A stretch of DNA of 64,000 nucleotides from Pseudolysobacter sp964466115 (GCA_964466115.1 CAYXMH010000009.1:30588-94587); one strand, 5' to 3'; shown: positions 9,101 to 16,604, counted from the stretch's first letter. Notes: generated by a model not told the origin, from the letters alone. A program made the numbers and translations.

Positions 9101-10333
9101 TGCCGGACCAAAACCGGCGGTATAACCTTGGCCCAACAAATTGCCGGGTGCGTTGCTGCCACCGGCAAGATCCAGCACCGAATTCACAAACACGCGATTG
9201 TGCGAGGCGTTCGCCACACCGATGATCCATGGCGCATTGGCTGGGCTGCCGACTGAACCCGCCTTGGGACCCTCATTGCCGGCCGCAGCCACAACGACGA
9301 CGCCAGCGGCGCGCGCTAAGAAAAACGATTTAGTGTCACTGGTTCCCACATCATCCAAATCCCCAAACGGATCACGCGGATCAGAGCCAATCGAATAATT
9401 AATCACATCAACCCCATCGGCCACAGCGCGGTCAATCGCCGCAATCAACGCCGATCCCGGGCAATCGTCATTCAACGTACAGGCCTTGTAGGTGATCAAA
9501 TTGGCATGCGGCGCGACCCCCGATACGGTCCGCGCCAAACTTACGGTATGACCAACCAAGGCATTGCTTTCGACATCGCCCGCCGCGATACCAGCGACAT
9601 GGCTACCATGGCCCGTGGTATCCACACCATGCGAACCTTCGGTGGTGAAATCGTACATGCCGATCAATTTCGCATTGCAGCTTCCACCGGTTGCGCACAG
9701 TCCGTAAAAATGGCCGCGCGGATTCGTGATGAGATAGCCATCCGCACCACTAGCCGCGAAAGCCGGATGGCTTGGGTTGATGCCGGAATCGATGATGCCA
9801 ACCACAATGCCTTCGCCTTTTGTGGCGCTAACGCTTGGAATTGCTCCACTCCAAAGCGCATCCGCGCCAATCCATTGCGGACCGGCATCGGTCAACATAT
9901 GCGCGTGGCGTTCACGGCGAATCGCGCGTATGCCCGGTAAATTCGCCAAGCGATCGGCTTCATCGGCACTAAGCTCCAACGCCACGGCATTGGCAACGTA
10001 ATTGTAAACTTGACGCGACCTGAGCTCTCGCCCCAATAGTTGCTGCGCGGCCTTCAGGATGCCATTGCGCTCATCCTCGTTACGACGTAAGTCAGCGCGG
10101 CTTTCGGCGGAGTCAAAATCGGGACGCGATTGCGCCAACGTTTTCGCGCTACCGCGAATAGCAGAGGATTGCATCGACATTCGTTGCAAAGACAGCTCAA
10201 CCAATGGTGCGGCGGAAAAAGAAACCAAATACAGCGAACGCGTTTCGATATCGGCCACGTCCTGACTCGACGCAATCCCAAAACTTGCGACCAGAGTAAA
10301 GCCCAGCCAAGAACACAAATTCCGCATCACCAT
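6164..10333 (-). CDS. Large exported subtilisin-like serine protease (S8) with PA domain and C-terminal WY modules
   Basis: A 1389-residue protein with a signal peptide (residues 1-24), an I9-like propeptide (about 30-145) and an S8 catalytic domain carrying the triad Asp182 (IIDSGINPSHP), His242 (GHGSHVAG) and Ser580 (TGTSMASPH), with oxyanion Asn353 (AAGNEGP). A protease-associated (PA) domain is inserted between His and Ser at about 420-525. Beta-rich domains follow from about 650. Near the C-terminus are two modules of the type G-x-W/Y-Y/F-x-P-x3-G-x-G followed by a WYTY-like strand (about 1150 and 1277). The start has a good ribosome site (ggagag, 6 nt upstream). It is presumably an extracellular or surface protease. 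Cytosolic partners are not apparent; the flanks are repeat-bearing intergenic regions. Confidence 0.92.
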   Translation of the reverse strand: MVMRNLCSWLGFTLVASFGIASSQDVADIETRSLYLVSFSAAPLVELSLQRMSMQSSAIRGSAKTLAQSRPDFDSAESRADLRRNEDERNGILKAAQQLLGRELRSRQVYNYVANAVALELSADEADRLANLPGIRAIRRERHAHMLTDAGPQWIGADALWSGAIPSVSATKGEGIVVGIIDSGINPSHPAFAASGADGYLITNPRGHFYGLCATGGSCNAKLIGMYDFTTEGSHGVDTTGHGSHVAGIAAGDVESNALVGHTVSLARTVSGVAPHANLITYKACTLNDDCPGSALIAAIDRAVADGVDVINYSIGSDPRDPFGDLDDVGTSDTKSFFLARAAGVVVVAAAGNEGPKAGSVGSPANAPWIIGVANASHNRVFVNSVLDLAGGSNAPGNLLGQGYTAGFGPANIVYAGNYGFPLCGTGSDLDFPPTGASNPWPPGTFHGEIVVCDRGVQARVAKGYNLSQAGAGGMILANDASNGESVVSDDHYLPAVHIGYNEGVAMKTWLASAGTHSGRISGVSANLDAINGDVLDASSSRGPVGFSGGVLKPDLTAPGRSILSAAQTGTGLALLTGTSMASPHIAGAVALLRAAHRDWSPAQVESALMTTGLSGSVRKEDGTTPATPLDAGSGRAQPASAVTAGLYLPLSNSEISARDPARGGDPRQINRFGIEDEHCFQHCSFNRTVTDLSGGGTWQVTVNATDGAAIAVTPTQFTLTAGASQALAIAVDVSAPALPGSWVNGRLVLHKISGGQTASDTALTLAVYSDPGPAPAFQEIGTLDSRGFTDVTLSGLASLPQAAFNTSLLTPANSTSYTLSRDPTLDDPFDLPSSGANFVLIPLQFSSSNSGSVIDQFPRLIMAEVLNASAPSVELYLGFDSDGDGTPQSSEVLCHSRFQGTTPARCIVDARPYQQSGTRFWALVQVSGGTTIASYSVVLNSGQITIANPPRASVPDAVLTATGPGHVAAQAEFPVRLAWGSAVLSTNQRYYGAALVDNRPGVTGQIAIVPFALTKFQSNSDPAYALESDGRAVNFRLLPGAVLTHTFIDVPFNVSRLVVRASNAQNLDLYAARSAFAAASVDSAIDPAPPRSAAQAVALHGGNGTITLTPDNGLTSGRWYISPVNVSSSEQAFNLSATVEYSGALAPVLTAGNYFNPQRSGHGIFLSSGGDQRFITWYTYLEDGTPAWYLAQAVRPTATESVWGSPLHRITWDGAQTHDAGIVGDVILTATADDRLIYSWHLDGQSGSEAMQPIGPLSCPLVNGAPADFTGQWYPPAQPGYGISVAAINNAEVAIFYLYDYLGVGRWLIGTAEPFATANITMMQARGFCPLCDYSPIQGQAVGTLTHTYANALTGQLSTNFQFALPLSGSWNINQPIARLTGTTTCPF

Positions 10334-10658
10334 CGCTTACTCTCCTTAAGTGTCGCACGCTCACTTTGCCAGTGTACTCTGGCATGCATATCGTTTGCAG
10401 CCTTGCGGCTCTAGAACCCGACAATGGCACCAAATCGTACAAGCAGGTAGCATGTCCATCCGATTCGTTCGATCCGCTTTATGCGTTCCCATTTAATAGC
10501 ATTTTGCGATTTTTCCGGAAACCCACTAGTAAGATAAATAAATAACGCATCATCATGAATATTCATCACCTCTTATTTCACTCCCCTTTGATGGGGGAGT
10601 CAGCGCGCATAGCGCACTGGTGGGGGTGGCTGCGATATCACCGCTTACGGAGCACATA
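10334..10658. other. 325-bp intergenic region between divergent genes
   Basis: The first 240 bases are AT-rich and should hold the divergent promoters for the S8 protease (minus) and ccmA (plus), but I see no confident -35/-10 pair. The last 80 bases are the left part of a palindromic repeat element described separately. No open frame here looks coding. Confidence 0.5.
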
Positions 10659-10714
10659 ATGACAACGCTCCGAACCCACCCCCATCCCAACCTTCCCCCC
10701 TCAAGGGGGAAGGA
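10581..10714. repeat. MITE-like palindromic element containing the ccmA start codon
   Basis: The outer arms are imperfect inverted repeats: 10581-10629 (ctcccctttgatgggggag ... ggtgggggtgg) and 10675-10714 (ccacccccatccc ... cttcccccctcaaggggg). At the centre is a perfect small hairpin, CGGAGC (10648-10653) with GCTCCG (10667-10672), whose loop contains the ATG at 10659. Translation of the right arm gives a peptide with NLPPSRGKE, which I remember from many unrelated hypothetical proteins, consistent with a dispersed repeat. The element is about 134 bp and codes for no transposase. Confidence 0.65.
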
Positions 10715-11405
10715 GCACGCAGACGTACAAACTGAAGAACCCTCAACTTCATCTACTGCATTGTTAGAAGCCCGGGCGTTGTGCTTTAGTCGCAACGAAG
10801 AACCGATTTTCGGCCCGATCGATATCCGCCTTGCTGCTGGCGAAATCGTATTAATCGAGGGCGATAACGGCAGCGGCAAAACCACGCTGTTAAAAGTACT
10901 ATCCGGTTTGCTCCCGCCAAGCTCCGGTGATATCCGATTGCATGGCCAGCCGCTCACGTTGGCGAAACTGTCACACCAAGTCGCCCTGCTCGGGCATCTG
11001 CTGGGATTAAAGCTGGAATTATCGGCGCTTGAGAATTTGAAATTTGCGCTCGATATCGGCGGATTGCGACCTGGCATCGCACCGAATCTCGCACTGGCCA
11101 GTGTCGGGCTGCAAGGCTATGGCGATTTACCGGTGCGCAATTTATCTGCCGGTCAACGCAAACGTGTAGCTTTAGCGCGCTTGCTATTGGTGCCGGCCGC
11201 ATTGTGGTTGCTAGATGAGCCGTACGCCAATCTCGATCGCGAAGGCATCGCCTTGGTCAATTCATTACTCGACGATCACGCCCGACGTGGTGGTGCGGCG
11301 TTGTTAACTTCGCATGGGGCGTATGCATTAACGCCTGGAACGCCGCGTCGGATTGAGTTAAATCGCCAGCGGCAAAGCCAGGGCGATTCATTGATGAGGG
11401 GCTGA
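10659..11405 (+). CDS. ccmA: Cytochrome c biogenesis heme exporter ATPase CcmA
   Basis: ABC ATPase of the CcmAB complex, which powers release of holo-CcmE from CcmC in system I cytochrome c maturation. Walker A EGDNGSGKTTLL, signature LSAGQRKRVALARL and Walker B LWLLDEP are intact. From the ATG at 10659 the product is 248 residues, about 35 longer than typical CcmA; the extra N-terminus is encoded by a palindromic repeat element. A TTG at 10761 would give 214 residues, the usual length, but has no clear ribosome site, whereas the ATG has cggag 6-7 nt upstream. Unlike the usual arrangement, ccmB does not follow; it is about 3.1 kb downstream. The CcmA identity rests on motif pattern and on ccmB-I downstream. 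Confidence 0.9.
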   Translation: MTTLRTHPHPNLPPSRGKEHADVQTEEPSTSSTALLEARALCFSRNEEPIFGPIDIRLAAGEIVLIEGDNGSGKTTLLKVLSGLLPPSSGDIRLHGQPLTLAKLSHQVALLGHLLGLKLELSALENLKFALDIGGLRPGIAPNLALASVGLQGYGDLPVRNLSAGQRKRVALARLLLVPAALWLLDEPYANLDREGIALVNSLLDDHARRGGAALLTSHGAYALTPGTPRRIELNRQRQSQGDSLMRG

Positions 11406-11428
11406 GCGCAAGCGCCCAACCCCTCATC
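11393..11428. terminator. Hairpin overlapping the ccmA stop codon
   Basis: GATGAGGGG (11393-11401) pairs with CCCCTCATC (11420-11428); the ccmA TGA (11403-11405) lies in the loop, which itself can pair GCGC with GCGC. There is only a short GTTT after it. It may terminate ccmA separately from ccmB or be a remnant of the event that split the operon. Confidence 0.4.
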
Positions 11429-11484
11429 GGGTTTGCCAAATTACCTTGGCACTTGCGATTGGAGTATTTAGCATTCCCTCTGAA

Positions 11485-13455
11485 CTAAAACTTGTCTTCT
11501 TGGGCAACGAAGATCAATTCGTTTGTATCTTCGGTAATCTTCACTGTCTCAGGTTTGAATTGAAGCTCTTTATGCCAAATATCGAATTGGTAGGCCTGCC
11601 CAACTATCGCCTCTTCAAATGGATAGCCCCCAGTCTCATCGGCAACAATCTTCTGCATTTCATCTTTTGGCCCCATTATCCGTACAGTAGCGTCATTCAC
11701 TTCGACTAGCTCAGCAGCGCGCAACGGACCCGGACGCAGATATCTCAAAACACGCACGGCTATACTTCTGCAAGGTAGCCATGCCCGGCGCGGGTCGCCG
11801 CAAAGCATTCTGCTAACACGGCCTACTGATGACCCTACTACTGATCCAGAGGTTCTGCCCCGGTTGCTGCCACCGACTAAGTACAAGCCTCGAGCGCGAA
11901 CATACGTGTTTAATGGCAAGTCAAGGCCCGTTAATTGCCAGTTACTGGTGGAGCCAATGCGCGAACCGTGACCTAGAAATGTGTAATGAATACCATCGCT
12001 CGATTGCTCGAACGTGACACTAGACACTTCCGGAGCGGTACCTCCTCTTGACCAAGTAACGCTTGAGTAGGTAGCCGAGAGGTTTTGTCTTGCAAAGTCA
12101 GGATACGTGTTTAAAAGTCGAACGATAAGAGCACGGTCGCTTGATGTGAAGGTTACATGAGCACCGATACCGATTCTGCCTGAACCAAACAGAATATTTC
12201 CATCGGTCTGTAGTAATAGGATCCAGGTGTTGAGTGCAGCGATGCCAAAAGTGGCATCAATTGAGTCATCTGAAATTGAGCCATCTGAATTCAAACGAAC
12301 AATATGCTGTATAGAGCTTCCACCTGCATAGACTAAAATTCTCCCATCGGATTGGATAATTAGTGATCCTGCAGAGTATGCTGATCCTCCTAAAGAAGTC
12401 GGCCTGAATGAACTATCTTCCGTGCCGTCAGTATTAAAACGAAGAAGACCTGCTTTAGGCACACCTCCTACAGCAAAAAAGCTCCCGGCAATCACAATCT
12501 TACCGTCAGTTTGAATCGCCATTGCACTTATCGACATTGGGCATTCTGCCGTTGAAGTGCTGCATGTTTCGGGGGAAAGGCGCATGGTAAAGGAGGGATC
12601 CAATGAGCCGTCAGCATTAAGACGTTTCAATTGTGCAAGGTTACCAAGTAAAATCTTTCCATCTCCCTGCAATGCCATTACTTCCCCCGCCGCGATCCCC
12701 CCCGCCTCGGGGTCGTTTTCAAAAGAGGAGTCAATTGCACCGTCAGCATTCAGACGGATGAGAGTAGTAATCCCATCACCCTTATAATTAACTAGAATCT
12801 TGCCGTCTGCTTGCAGCGCCAATCCAAACCGACTTATGACCGTACCACCGAACGTGTGCTCAATAAAGGTAGGATCGTCTGATCCATCCGCATTTAGTCG
12901 AACAACGTATCGCTCACTTAGCCCAAAAGAACTTGGCAGGGTAACAGCGAGCACAATTTTGTCATCTTCTTGTACAACGATGGAAAATATGTTTAAAAAA
13001 ATGGATGGGGCATCGAAACTTGAATTAAACGTTGTATCCATCGTTCCGTCGGCGTTAAGGCGAAAAAGCCGAAGGCCTGAGAACGCACTTGTCGTTACAT
13101 CAGCGGCTATCACAATTTTACCGTCTGACTGAATCGCCATCACTCGGTCAGAATCATAACTCCTGTAATCAATACCGTAAAAACTGGGGTTGAATGTTGT
13201 ATCTAGTAATAGGGTAGCGCTCGCGTTTGTTATGGTTGAAGAATAAAGCGCAATTACACACGCCACTACCGTGACCAATGAACGCATGCTTTGCCATAGG
13301 GTTTTACTTCTTGCTGAATGGGTTTGAGTTGAACTGGAAGTTTGGGTATTAGGATTTTGCGGATCGGGTTTGGTGTCGGCATAGCTCGAGGCTGCCGGGC
13401 CTAGACCCAACATTCCGTCAATCGTTAAAGCTTTTACTGAAAGACAATGTGACAT
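11485..13455 (-). CDS. Exported/anchored protein with delta-60 repeat beta-propeller
   Basis: A 656-residue protein. Residues about 85-440 contain at least seven copies of the delta-60 repeat (pattern ...MAIQSDGKIVIAG...RLNADGSxDxSF), a beta-propeller-like repeat of exported bacterial proteins. A hydrophobic segment at residues 57-80 (from MRSLVTVVAC to TNASA) is a signal peptide or anchor. It is preceded by a polar Ser/Thr/Gln-rich leader if the ATG at 13455, which has a strong aggagaggg ribosome site, is used; the internal ATG at 13287 would give a conventional signal peptide but lacks a ribosome site. Residues about 570-650 look like a small separate beta domain. Base composition is visibly AT-richer than the flanking ccm genes. 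It lies antisense inside the split ccm operon, suggesting acquisition. Function unknown; surface exposure is an inference. Confidence 0.85.
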   Translation of the reverse strand: MSHCLSVKALTIDGMLGLGPAASSYADTKPDPQNPNTQTSSSTQTHSARSKTLWQSMRSLVTVVACVIALYSSTITNASATLLLDTTFNPSFYGIDYRSYDSDRVMAIQSDGKIVIAADVTTSAFSGLRLFRLNADGTMDTTFNSSFDAPSIFLNIFSIVVQEDDKIVLAVTLPSSFGLSERYVVRLNADGSDDPTFIEHTFGGTVISRFGLALQADGKILVNYKGDGITTLIRLNADGAIDSSFENDPEAGGIAAGEVMALQGDGKILLGNLAQLKRLNADGSLDPSFTMRLSPETCSTSTAECPMSISAMAIQTDGKIVIAGSFFAVGGVPKAGLLRFNTDGTEDSSFRPTSLGGSAYSAGSLIIQSDGRILVYAGGSSIQHIVRLNSDGSISDDSIDATFGIAALNTWILLLQTDGNILFGSGRIGIGAHVTFTSSDRALIVRLLNTYPDFARQNLSATYSSVTWSRGGTAPEVSSVTFEQSSDGIHYTFLGHGSRIGSTSNWQLTGLDLPLNTYVRARGLYLVGGSNRGRTSGSVVGSSVGRVSRMLCGDPRRAWLPCRSIAVRVLRYLRPGPLRAAELVEVNDATVRIMGPKDEMQKIVADETGGYPFEEAIVGQAYQFDIWHKELQFKPETVKITEDTNELIFVAQEDKF

Positions 13456-13835
13456 GACCCTCTCCTGTTAAGTTTGATTCGATACCCGGCTATCGGGTGG
13501 CTCATCTACTAATGCGTATTTTCGATGCTCCAGGGGACATGTTGATTTGTAAATAAATGTCATAGGCAACTGGGTCGCAGCTCTATACCCAATCGATCCT
13601 TTACCCCTTGCTACCCGGGAAGCCGCTATTTATCTGCGTTATTGACCGTGCGCTATTCGGGAATGGGTCGCTCTGTAAACAAATGTCACATGCTTGGGTC
13701 AGAGCTATATGCCCAATCAAAGAGTCAGCTTCCCAACAAAATGACCCCATTTGAAATCTTTGGAATCCATCTAACGCATCTTGCATTCCATGCATAAGAA
13801 GCTATATTATTGTAGTTACAATTTAGGAGCTACAA
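13456..13835. other. 380-bp intergenic region with an imperfect direct repeat
   Basis: No convincing gene. It should contain the divergent promoters of the delta-60 protein and of brnT. An imperfect direct repeat of about 50 bp (13548-13597 and 13674-13720) is annotated separately. Short frames on the minus strand here have no ribosome site and no recognisable product. Confidence 0.5.
13548..13720. repeat. Two imperfect ~50-bp direct repeats, period 126 bp
   Basis: Copy 1 begins tgtaaataaatgtca at 13548 and ends around acccaatc (to about 13597). Copy 2 begins tgtaaacaaatgtca at 13674 and ends gcccaatc (to about 13720). Both share the order TGTAAA-AAATGTCA, a GGGTC core, AGCT-TAT and CCCAATC. 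They could be regulatory boxes or degenerate mobile-element ends. Confidence 0.55.
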
Positions 13836-13836
13836 T
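13809..13836. promoter_or_regulatory. Candidate BrnA operator over the brnT start
   Basis: A perfect 7-bp inverted repeat ATTGTAG (13809-13815) and CTACAAT (13830-13836) with a 14-nt spacer ends on the first base of the brnT start codon. The spacer holds the ribosome site aggag (13825-13829). BrnA antitoxins are known to autorepress with BrnT, so this palindrome is a natural operator candidate. The function is inferred. Confidence 0.5.
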
Positions 13837-14120
13837 TGTTCACATGGGACGAAGCCAAGAACCGGGCTAATCAGCATAAGCACGGCATCAGCTTTGAAGC
13901 GGCTGCGTTGGTGTTTGACGATCCGCGCCATATAACGCGACAAGACCGGATTGAGAATGGTGAGCCGCGTTGGCAAACACTTGGACTTGTGGGTGGGATG
14001 GTTGTGCTTTTGGTGGCGCATACTGTGTACGAAGAAGCCACCGGCAAAGAAACCATTCGCATTATTTCGGCGCGACGTGCTACCAAATTGGAAAGGAAAC
14101 TCTATGAATCCGATACCTAA
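13836..14120 (+). CDS. brnT: BrnT family toxin
   Basis: A 94-residue protein of the BrnT (DUF497) family, RelE-fold ribonuclease toxins of type II toxin-antitoxin systems. The N-terminal FTWDEAKNRANQHKHGISF motif and the C-terminal IRIISARRATKLERKLYE motif are diagnostic. The start is a TTG with an aggag ribosome site 6 nt upstream; this start reproduces the normal family N-terminus. The gene overlaps the antitoxin gene by 17 bp. It lies inside the DNA that separates ccmA from ccmB. Confidence 0.93.
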   Translation: MFTWDEAKNRANQHKHGISFEAAALVFDDPRHITRQDRIENGEPRWQTLGLVGGMVVLLVAHTVYEEATGKETIRIISARRATKLERKLYESDT

Positions 14121-14376
14121 ATCCCTGCGTAAAGAGCTGGCGGTGTTGGCCGCCAAACCCGAGCGTGACATCGACTTTTCCGATCTGCCGGCAACGACCG
14201 AGTCGCAGTGGAAAGGAGCCGTGCGCGGTCGATTCTATAAACCGATCAAACAGCAACTAACCGTGCGCGTGGATGCGGACGTGCTGGAATGGCTCAAAGG
14301 GCAAGGCAAAGGGTATCAGCGCCGTTTGAACGATATTCTGCGCACCGCTATGCTGAAGAACTTGCAACATCGCTAG
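14104..14376 (+). CDS. brnA: BrnA family antitoxin
   Basis: A 90-residue BrnA antitoxin: a variable N-terminal toxin-binding part (residues 1-50, with DIDFSDLPATTE) and a ribbon-helix-helix DNA-binding part with KQQLTVRVDADVLEWLKGQGKGYQ and RLNDILRTAM. The start at ATG 14104 overlaps the end of brnT and is preceded by a purine-rich stretch (ggaaagg). An upstream TTG at 13951 in the same frame only reads through brnT and is rejected. It should neutralise BrnT and repress the operon. Confidence 0.93.
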   Translation: MNPIPKSLRKELAVLAAKPERDIDFSDLPATTESQWKGAVRGRFYKPIKQQLTVRVDADVLEWLKGQGKGYQRRLNDILRTAMLKNLQHR

Positions 14377-14403
14377 TGAGTGCAAGAATCGGTCTATCAT
14401 TGC

Positions 14404-14488
14404 AGGGTGGGTTTTTAGCCCACCGCGTGCGGTTGGGATTTTCGAGGGCGGTCAATCGTGAGGCAACGGTGGGCTAAAAGCCCACCCT
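14404..14488. repeat. Inverted repeat (AGGGTGGG...CCCACC type) before ccmB
   Basis: Arms of 22 nt, 14404-14425 and 14467-14488, match as inverted repeats with one mismatch. Each arm is itself a small palindrome (GGTGGG-TTTTTA-GCCCACC). The same half-element occurs at 26149-26171. It resembles dispersed REP-like repeats and marks the right boundary of the DNA separating ccmA from ccmB. Confidence 0.6.
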
Positions 14489-14529
14489 ACTCGACAACGG
14501 CTCCATGAGCTCACATTACGGCATTCATT

Positions 14530-15213
14530 ATGCGTCCTGGAACTACTACCTGCGCCTGTTTAGCCTTGATTCAACGCGATATCGTTTTGATCTGGCGGCG
14601 GCGCGCTGATGCGCTGAACCCAATGCTGTTTGCGATCCTGGTCGCAAGCCTGTTTCCGTTCGCATTAGGCCCCGACCCAAAATTGCTGGCAGAAATTGCC
14701 AGCGGCGTTATTTTCGTCGCCTTACTGCTCGCGGGATTGTTGACCCTCGATGCCTTATTCCGCAGCGATTTGGAGGATGGCTCATTGGAGCAAATGGTGC
14801 TTTCACCGCATCCGTTGGCGCTATTGGTAACGGCAAGAATATTCGCGCATTGGATCACCACAACCCTGCCATTGCTGCTGGTCACGCCGGTGCTTGCATT
14901 GCTGTTGCATCTTCCGGAACAGCAGCAGCGGGTGTTATTCGCGGCTCTGCTCCTTTCCACACCGTTATTGAGCTTAATTGGGGCCGTGTGCGTTGCTTTA
15001 ACCGTAGCGATGCGCCGCTCTGGTATGCTTTTAACCCTGATGGTGTTGCCGTTATATGTTCCGGTGTTGATTTTTGCCGCAGGGGCTTGCAACGCCGCTA
15101 CAATGGGCTTGCCGTATCTTGGCCCGTTATTGTGGCTGGGGGCTGGATTATCGGTTTCGTTGGTATTGGCGCCATTAGCATGTGCTGCGGCACTTAAAAT
15201 TTCATTATCGTAA
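14530..15213 (+). CDS. ccmB: Heme exporter membrane subunit CcmB
   Basis: A 227-residue integral membrane protein with about six hydrophobic segments, the usual CcmB length. Family features are the N-terminal RDIVLIWRRRADALNPMLFA segment and the FRSDLEDGSLEQMVLSPHPL loop. It is the permease partner of CcmA in the CcmABCD complex of the inner membrane. ccmC follows after 9 nt. It starts the distal, intact part of the operon; whether it is still transcribed from a ccmA promoter is doubtful given the 3.1-kb separation. Confidence 0.94.
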   Translation: MRPGTTTCACLALIQRDIVLIWRRRADALNPMLFAILVASLFPFALGPDPKLLAEIASGVIFVALLLAGLLTLDALFRSDLEDGSLEQMVLSPHPLALLVTARIFAHWITTTLPLLLVTPVLALLLHLPEQQQRVLFAALLLSTPLLSLIGAVCVALTVAMRRSGMLLTLMVLPLYVPVLIFAAGACNAATMGLPYLGPLLWLGAGLSVSLVLAPLACAAALKISLS

Positions 15214-15222
15214 TTTTTATAA

Positions 15223-15972
15223 ATGAACCCGCTGTTTCTTTTTTTTCATAAACTTGGATCACCACCGTATTTCTATCAATTGACGGGTAGGTTGCTGCCG
15301 TTTCTGTATGCGCTCACCCTCATCCTTACCGTAATCGGCTTGTACGGCGGGCTGGTGCTGGCGCCCACCGATTACCAACAAGGCGATTCGTACCGCATCA
15401 TCTTTATCCACGTACCATGTGCGTGGATGAGTTTATTCGCCTATGCGTTTATGGCGATGAACGGTTTTATCGCATTGGTGTGGCGAATCAAGCTTTGCGA
15501 AGTGCTGGCCATCGCCTGCGCGCCGATCGGTGCCGCCTTTACGCTGATCGCCCTGGCCACCGGTTCAATTTGGGGCAAGCCGATGTGGGGGACTTGGTGG
15601 ACGTGGGATGCGCGTTTGACCTCGGAATTGGTATTGCTATTCCTGTATTTCGGTGTGATTGGCTTATACAACGCCATTGAGGACACGCGCACCGCGGCAC
15701 GCGCTGCTGCGTTCTTGGCCCTGATTGGGGTTGTGAATCTACCGATCGTGCATTTTTCGGTGGTTTGGTGGAACACCTTGCACCAAGGCTCAACCGTACG
15801 GCTGCTGGGTCCCTCATCGATCGATGCCAGCATGCTGTGGCCATTATTGATAATGGCGATGGCCACCCATGTGTATTTTTTTGCCAGCGTTTTTTCGCGC
15901 GCTAGAGTGGCATTATTGCTGCTTGAATCCGGTAAGGATTGGGTGCGCACCATCGTGAACCCAGCAACGTAG
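15223..15972 (+). CDS. ccmC: Heme handling protein CcmC
   Basis: A 249-residue, six-segment membrane protein of the heme handling protein family. The tryptophan-rich WWD signature (WGTWWTWDARLTSE, about residues 124-137) that binds heme in the periplasm is intact, with conserved His in IFIHVPCAWMS and in NLPIVHFSVVWWNTLHQ as axial ligands. CcmC passes heme to CcmE. It sits between ccmB and ccmD in canonical order. Confidence 0.96.
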   Translation: MNPLFLFFHKLGSPPYFYQLTGRLLPFLYALTLILTVIGLYGGLVLAPTDYQQGDSYRIIFIHVPCAWMSLFAYAFMAMNGFIALVWRIKLCEVLAIACAPIGAAFTLIALATGSIWGKPMWGTWWTWDARLTSELVLLFLYFGVIGLYNAIEDTRTAARAAAFLALIGVVNLPIVHFSVVWWNTLHQGSTVRLLGPSSIDASMLWPLLIMAMATHVYFFASVFSRARVALLLLESGKDWVRTIVNPAT

Positions 15973-15975
15973 AGC

Positions 15976-16155
15976 ATGATGATGAGTGAATTTTTAAGGA
16001 TGGGCGACTATGGATTTTACGTATGGAGCTCGTACGCGATTTTTTTTGTCGTGTTAATGGCTGATGCACTAGCACCTTGGTTGCGTAAACGTTCAATCGT
16101 GCGGCAACTGCGCAGCCGTTATCAACGCGAACAAAACCGTCGGAGCGTGGCATGA
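15976..16155 (+). CDS. ccmD: CcmD, small membrane component of the heme transfer complex
   Basis: A 59-residue frame begins with three consecutive ATG codons at 15976. The product has GDYGFYVWSSYAIFFVVL, the Tyr/Trp motif leading into a single membrane segment typical of CcmD, then a basic cytoplasmic tail (RQLRSRYQREQNRR). The stop overlaps the ccmE start by 4 bases (ATGA). CcmD is needed for release of holo-CcmE from CcmABCD. Which of the first ATGs is used cannot be decided. Confidence 0.93.
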   Translation: MMMSEFLRMGDYGFYVWSSYAIFFVVLMADALAPWLRKRSIVRQLRSRYQREQNRRSVA

Positions 16156-16604
16156 CCCCAACCCGCAAGCGCCGGCTATTGGCCATTTCCCTATTATTGG
16201 TGGCGGTGAGCTTGGCGGCGGTGCTCACCGTGCTGGCGCTGCAGGAGAACATGACCTATCTGTATTCCCCAAGCGAAATCGACGCTGGCCACGCTCCGGC
16301 CCAGGCGAGTTTCCGCTTGGGCGGCGTTGTGTTGGAACAATCGCTGAAACGCGATGGCTCGTCGTTGAAAGTGAACTTCAGCGTTACCGATCGTTTTCGC
16401 ACCGTGCCGGTGGAATACACCGGCATTTTGCCGGATCTATTTCGCGAGGGTCAAAGCATCATCGCTTTAGGAAAAATGGATCACGGCCGCTTTGTCGCAG
16501 ATCAAGTCTTGGCCAAGCACGATGAAACCTACATGCCAAAAGAAGTTGCCGCCGCAATCGCCAAAGCGAAACAACTGCAAGCAGAAAAAAACACAACGCC
16601 ATGA
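16152..16604 (+). CDS. ccmE: Periplasmic heme chaperone CcmE
   Basis: 150 residues: an N-terminal membrane anchor (about 8-30), an OB-fold domain, and the heme-binding motif with His123 and Tyr127 (LAKHDETYMP), where heme is covalently bound by His. Length is typical. It overlaps ccmD and ccmF by 4 bases each (ATGA). It accepts heme from CcmC and hands it to the CcmF/H ligase. Confidence 0.97.
   Translation: MTPTRKRRLLAISLLLVAVSLAAVLTVLALQENMTYLYSPSEIDAGHAPAQASFRLGGVVLEQSLKRDGSSLKVNFSVTDRFRTVPVEYTGILPDLFREGQSIIALGKMDHGRFVADQVLAKHDETYMPKEVAAAIAKAKQLQAEKNTTP

Noticed and set aside
10553..11077. 174-codon minus-strand frame over ccmA and the palindromic repeat
   Set aside because: It runs antisense through Walker A of ccmA and through the repeat; composition is Ser/Pro/Asn-rich with no recognisable domain.
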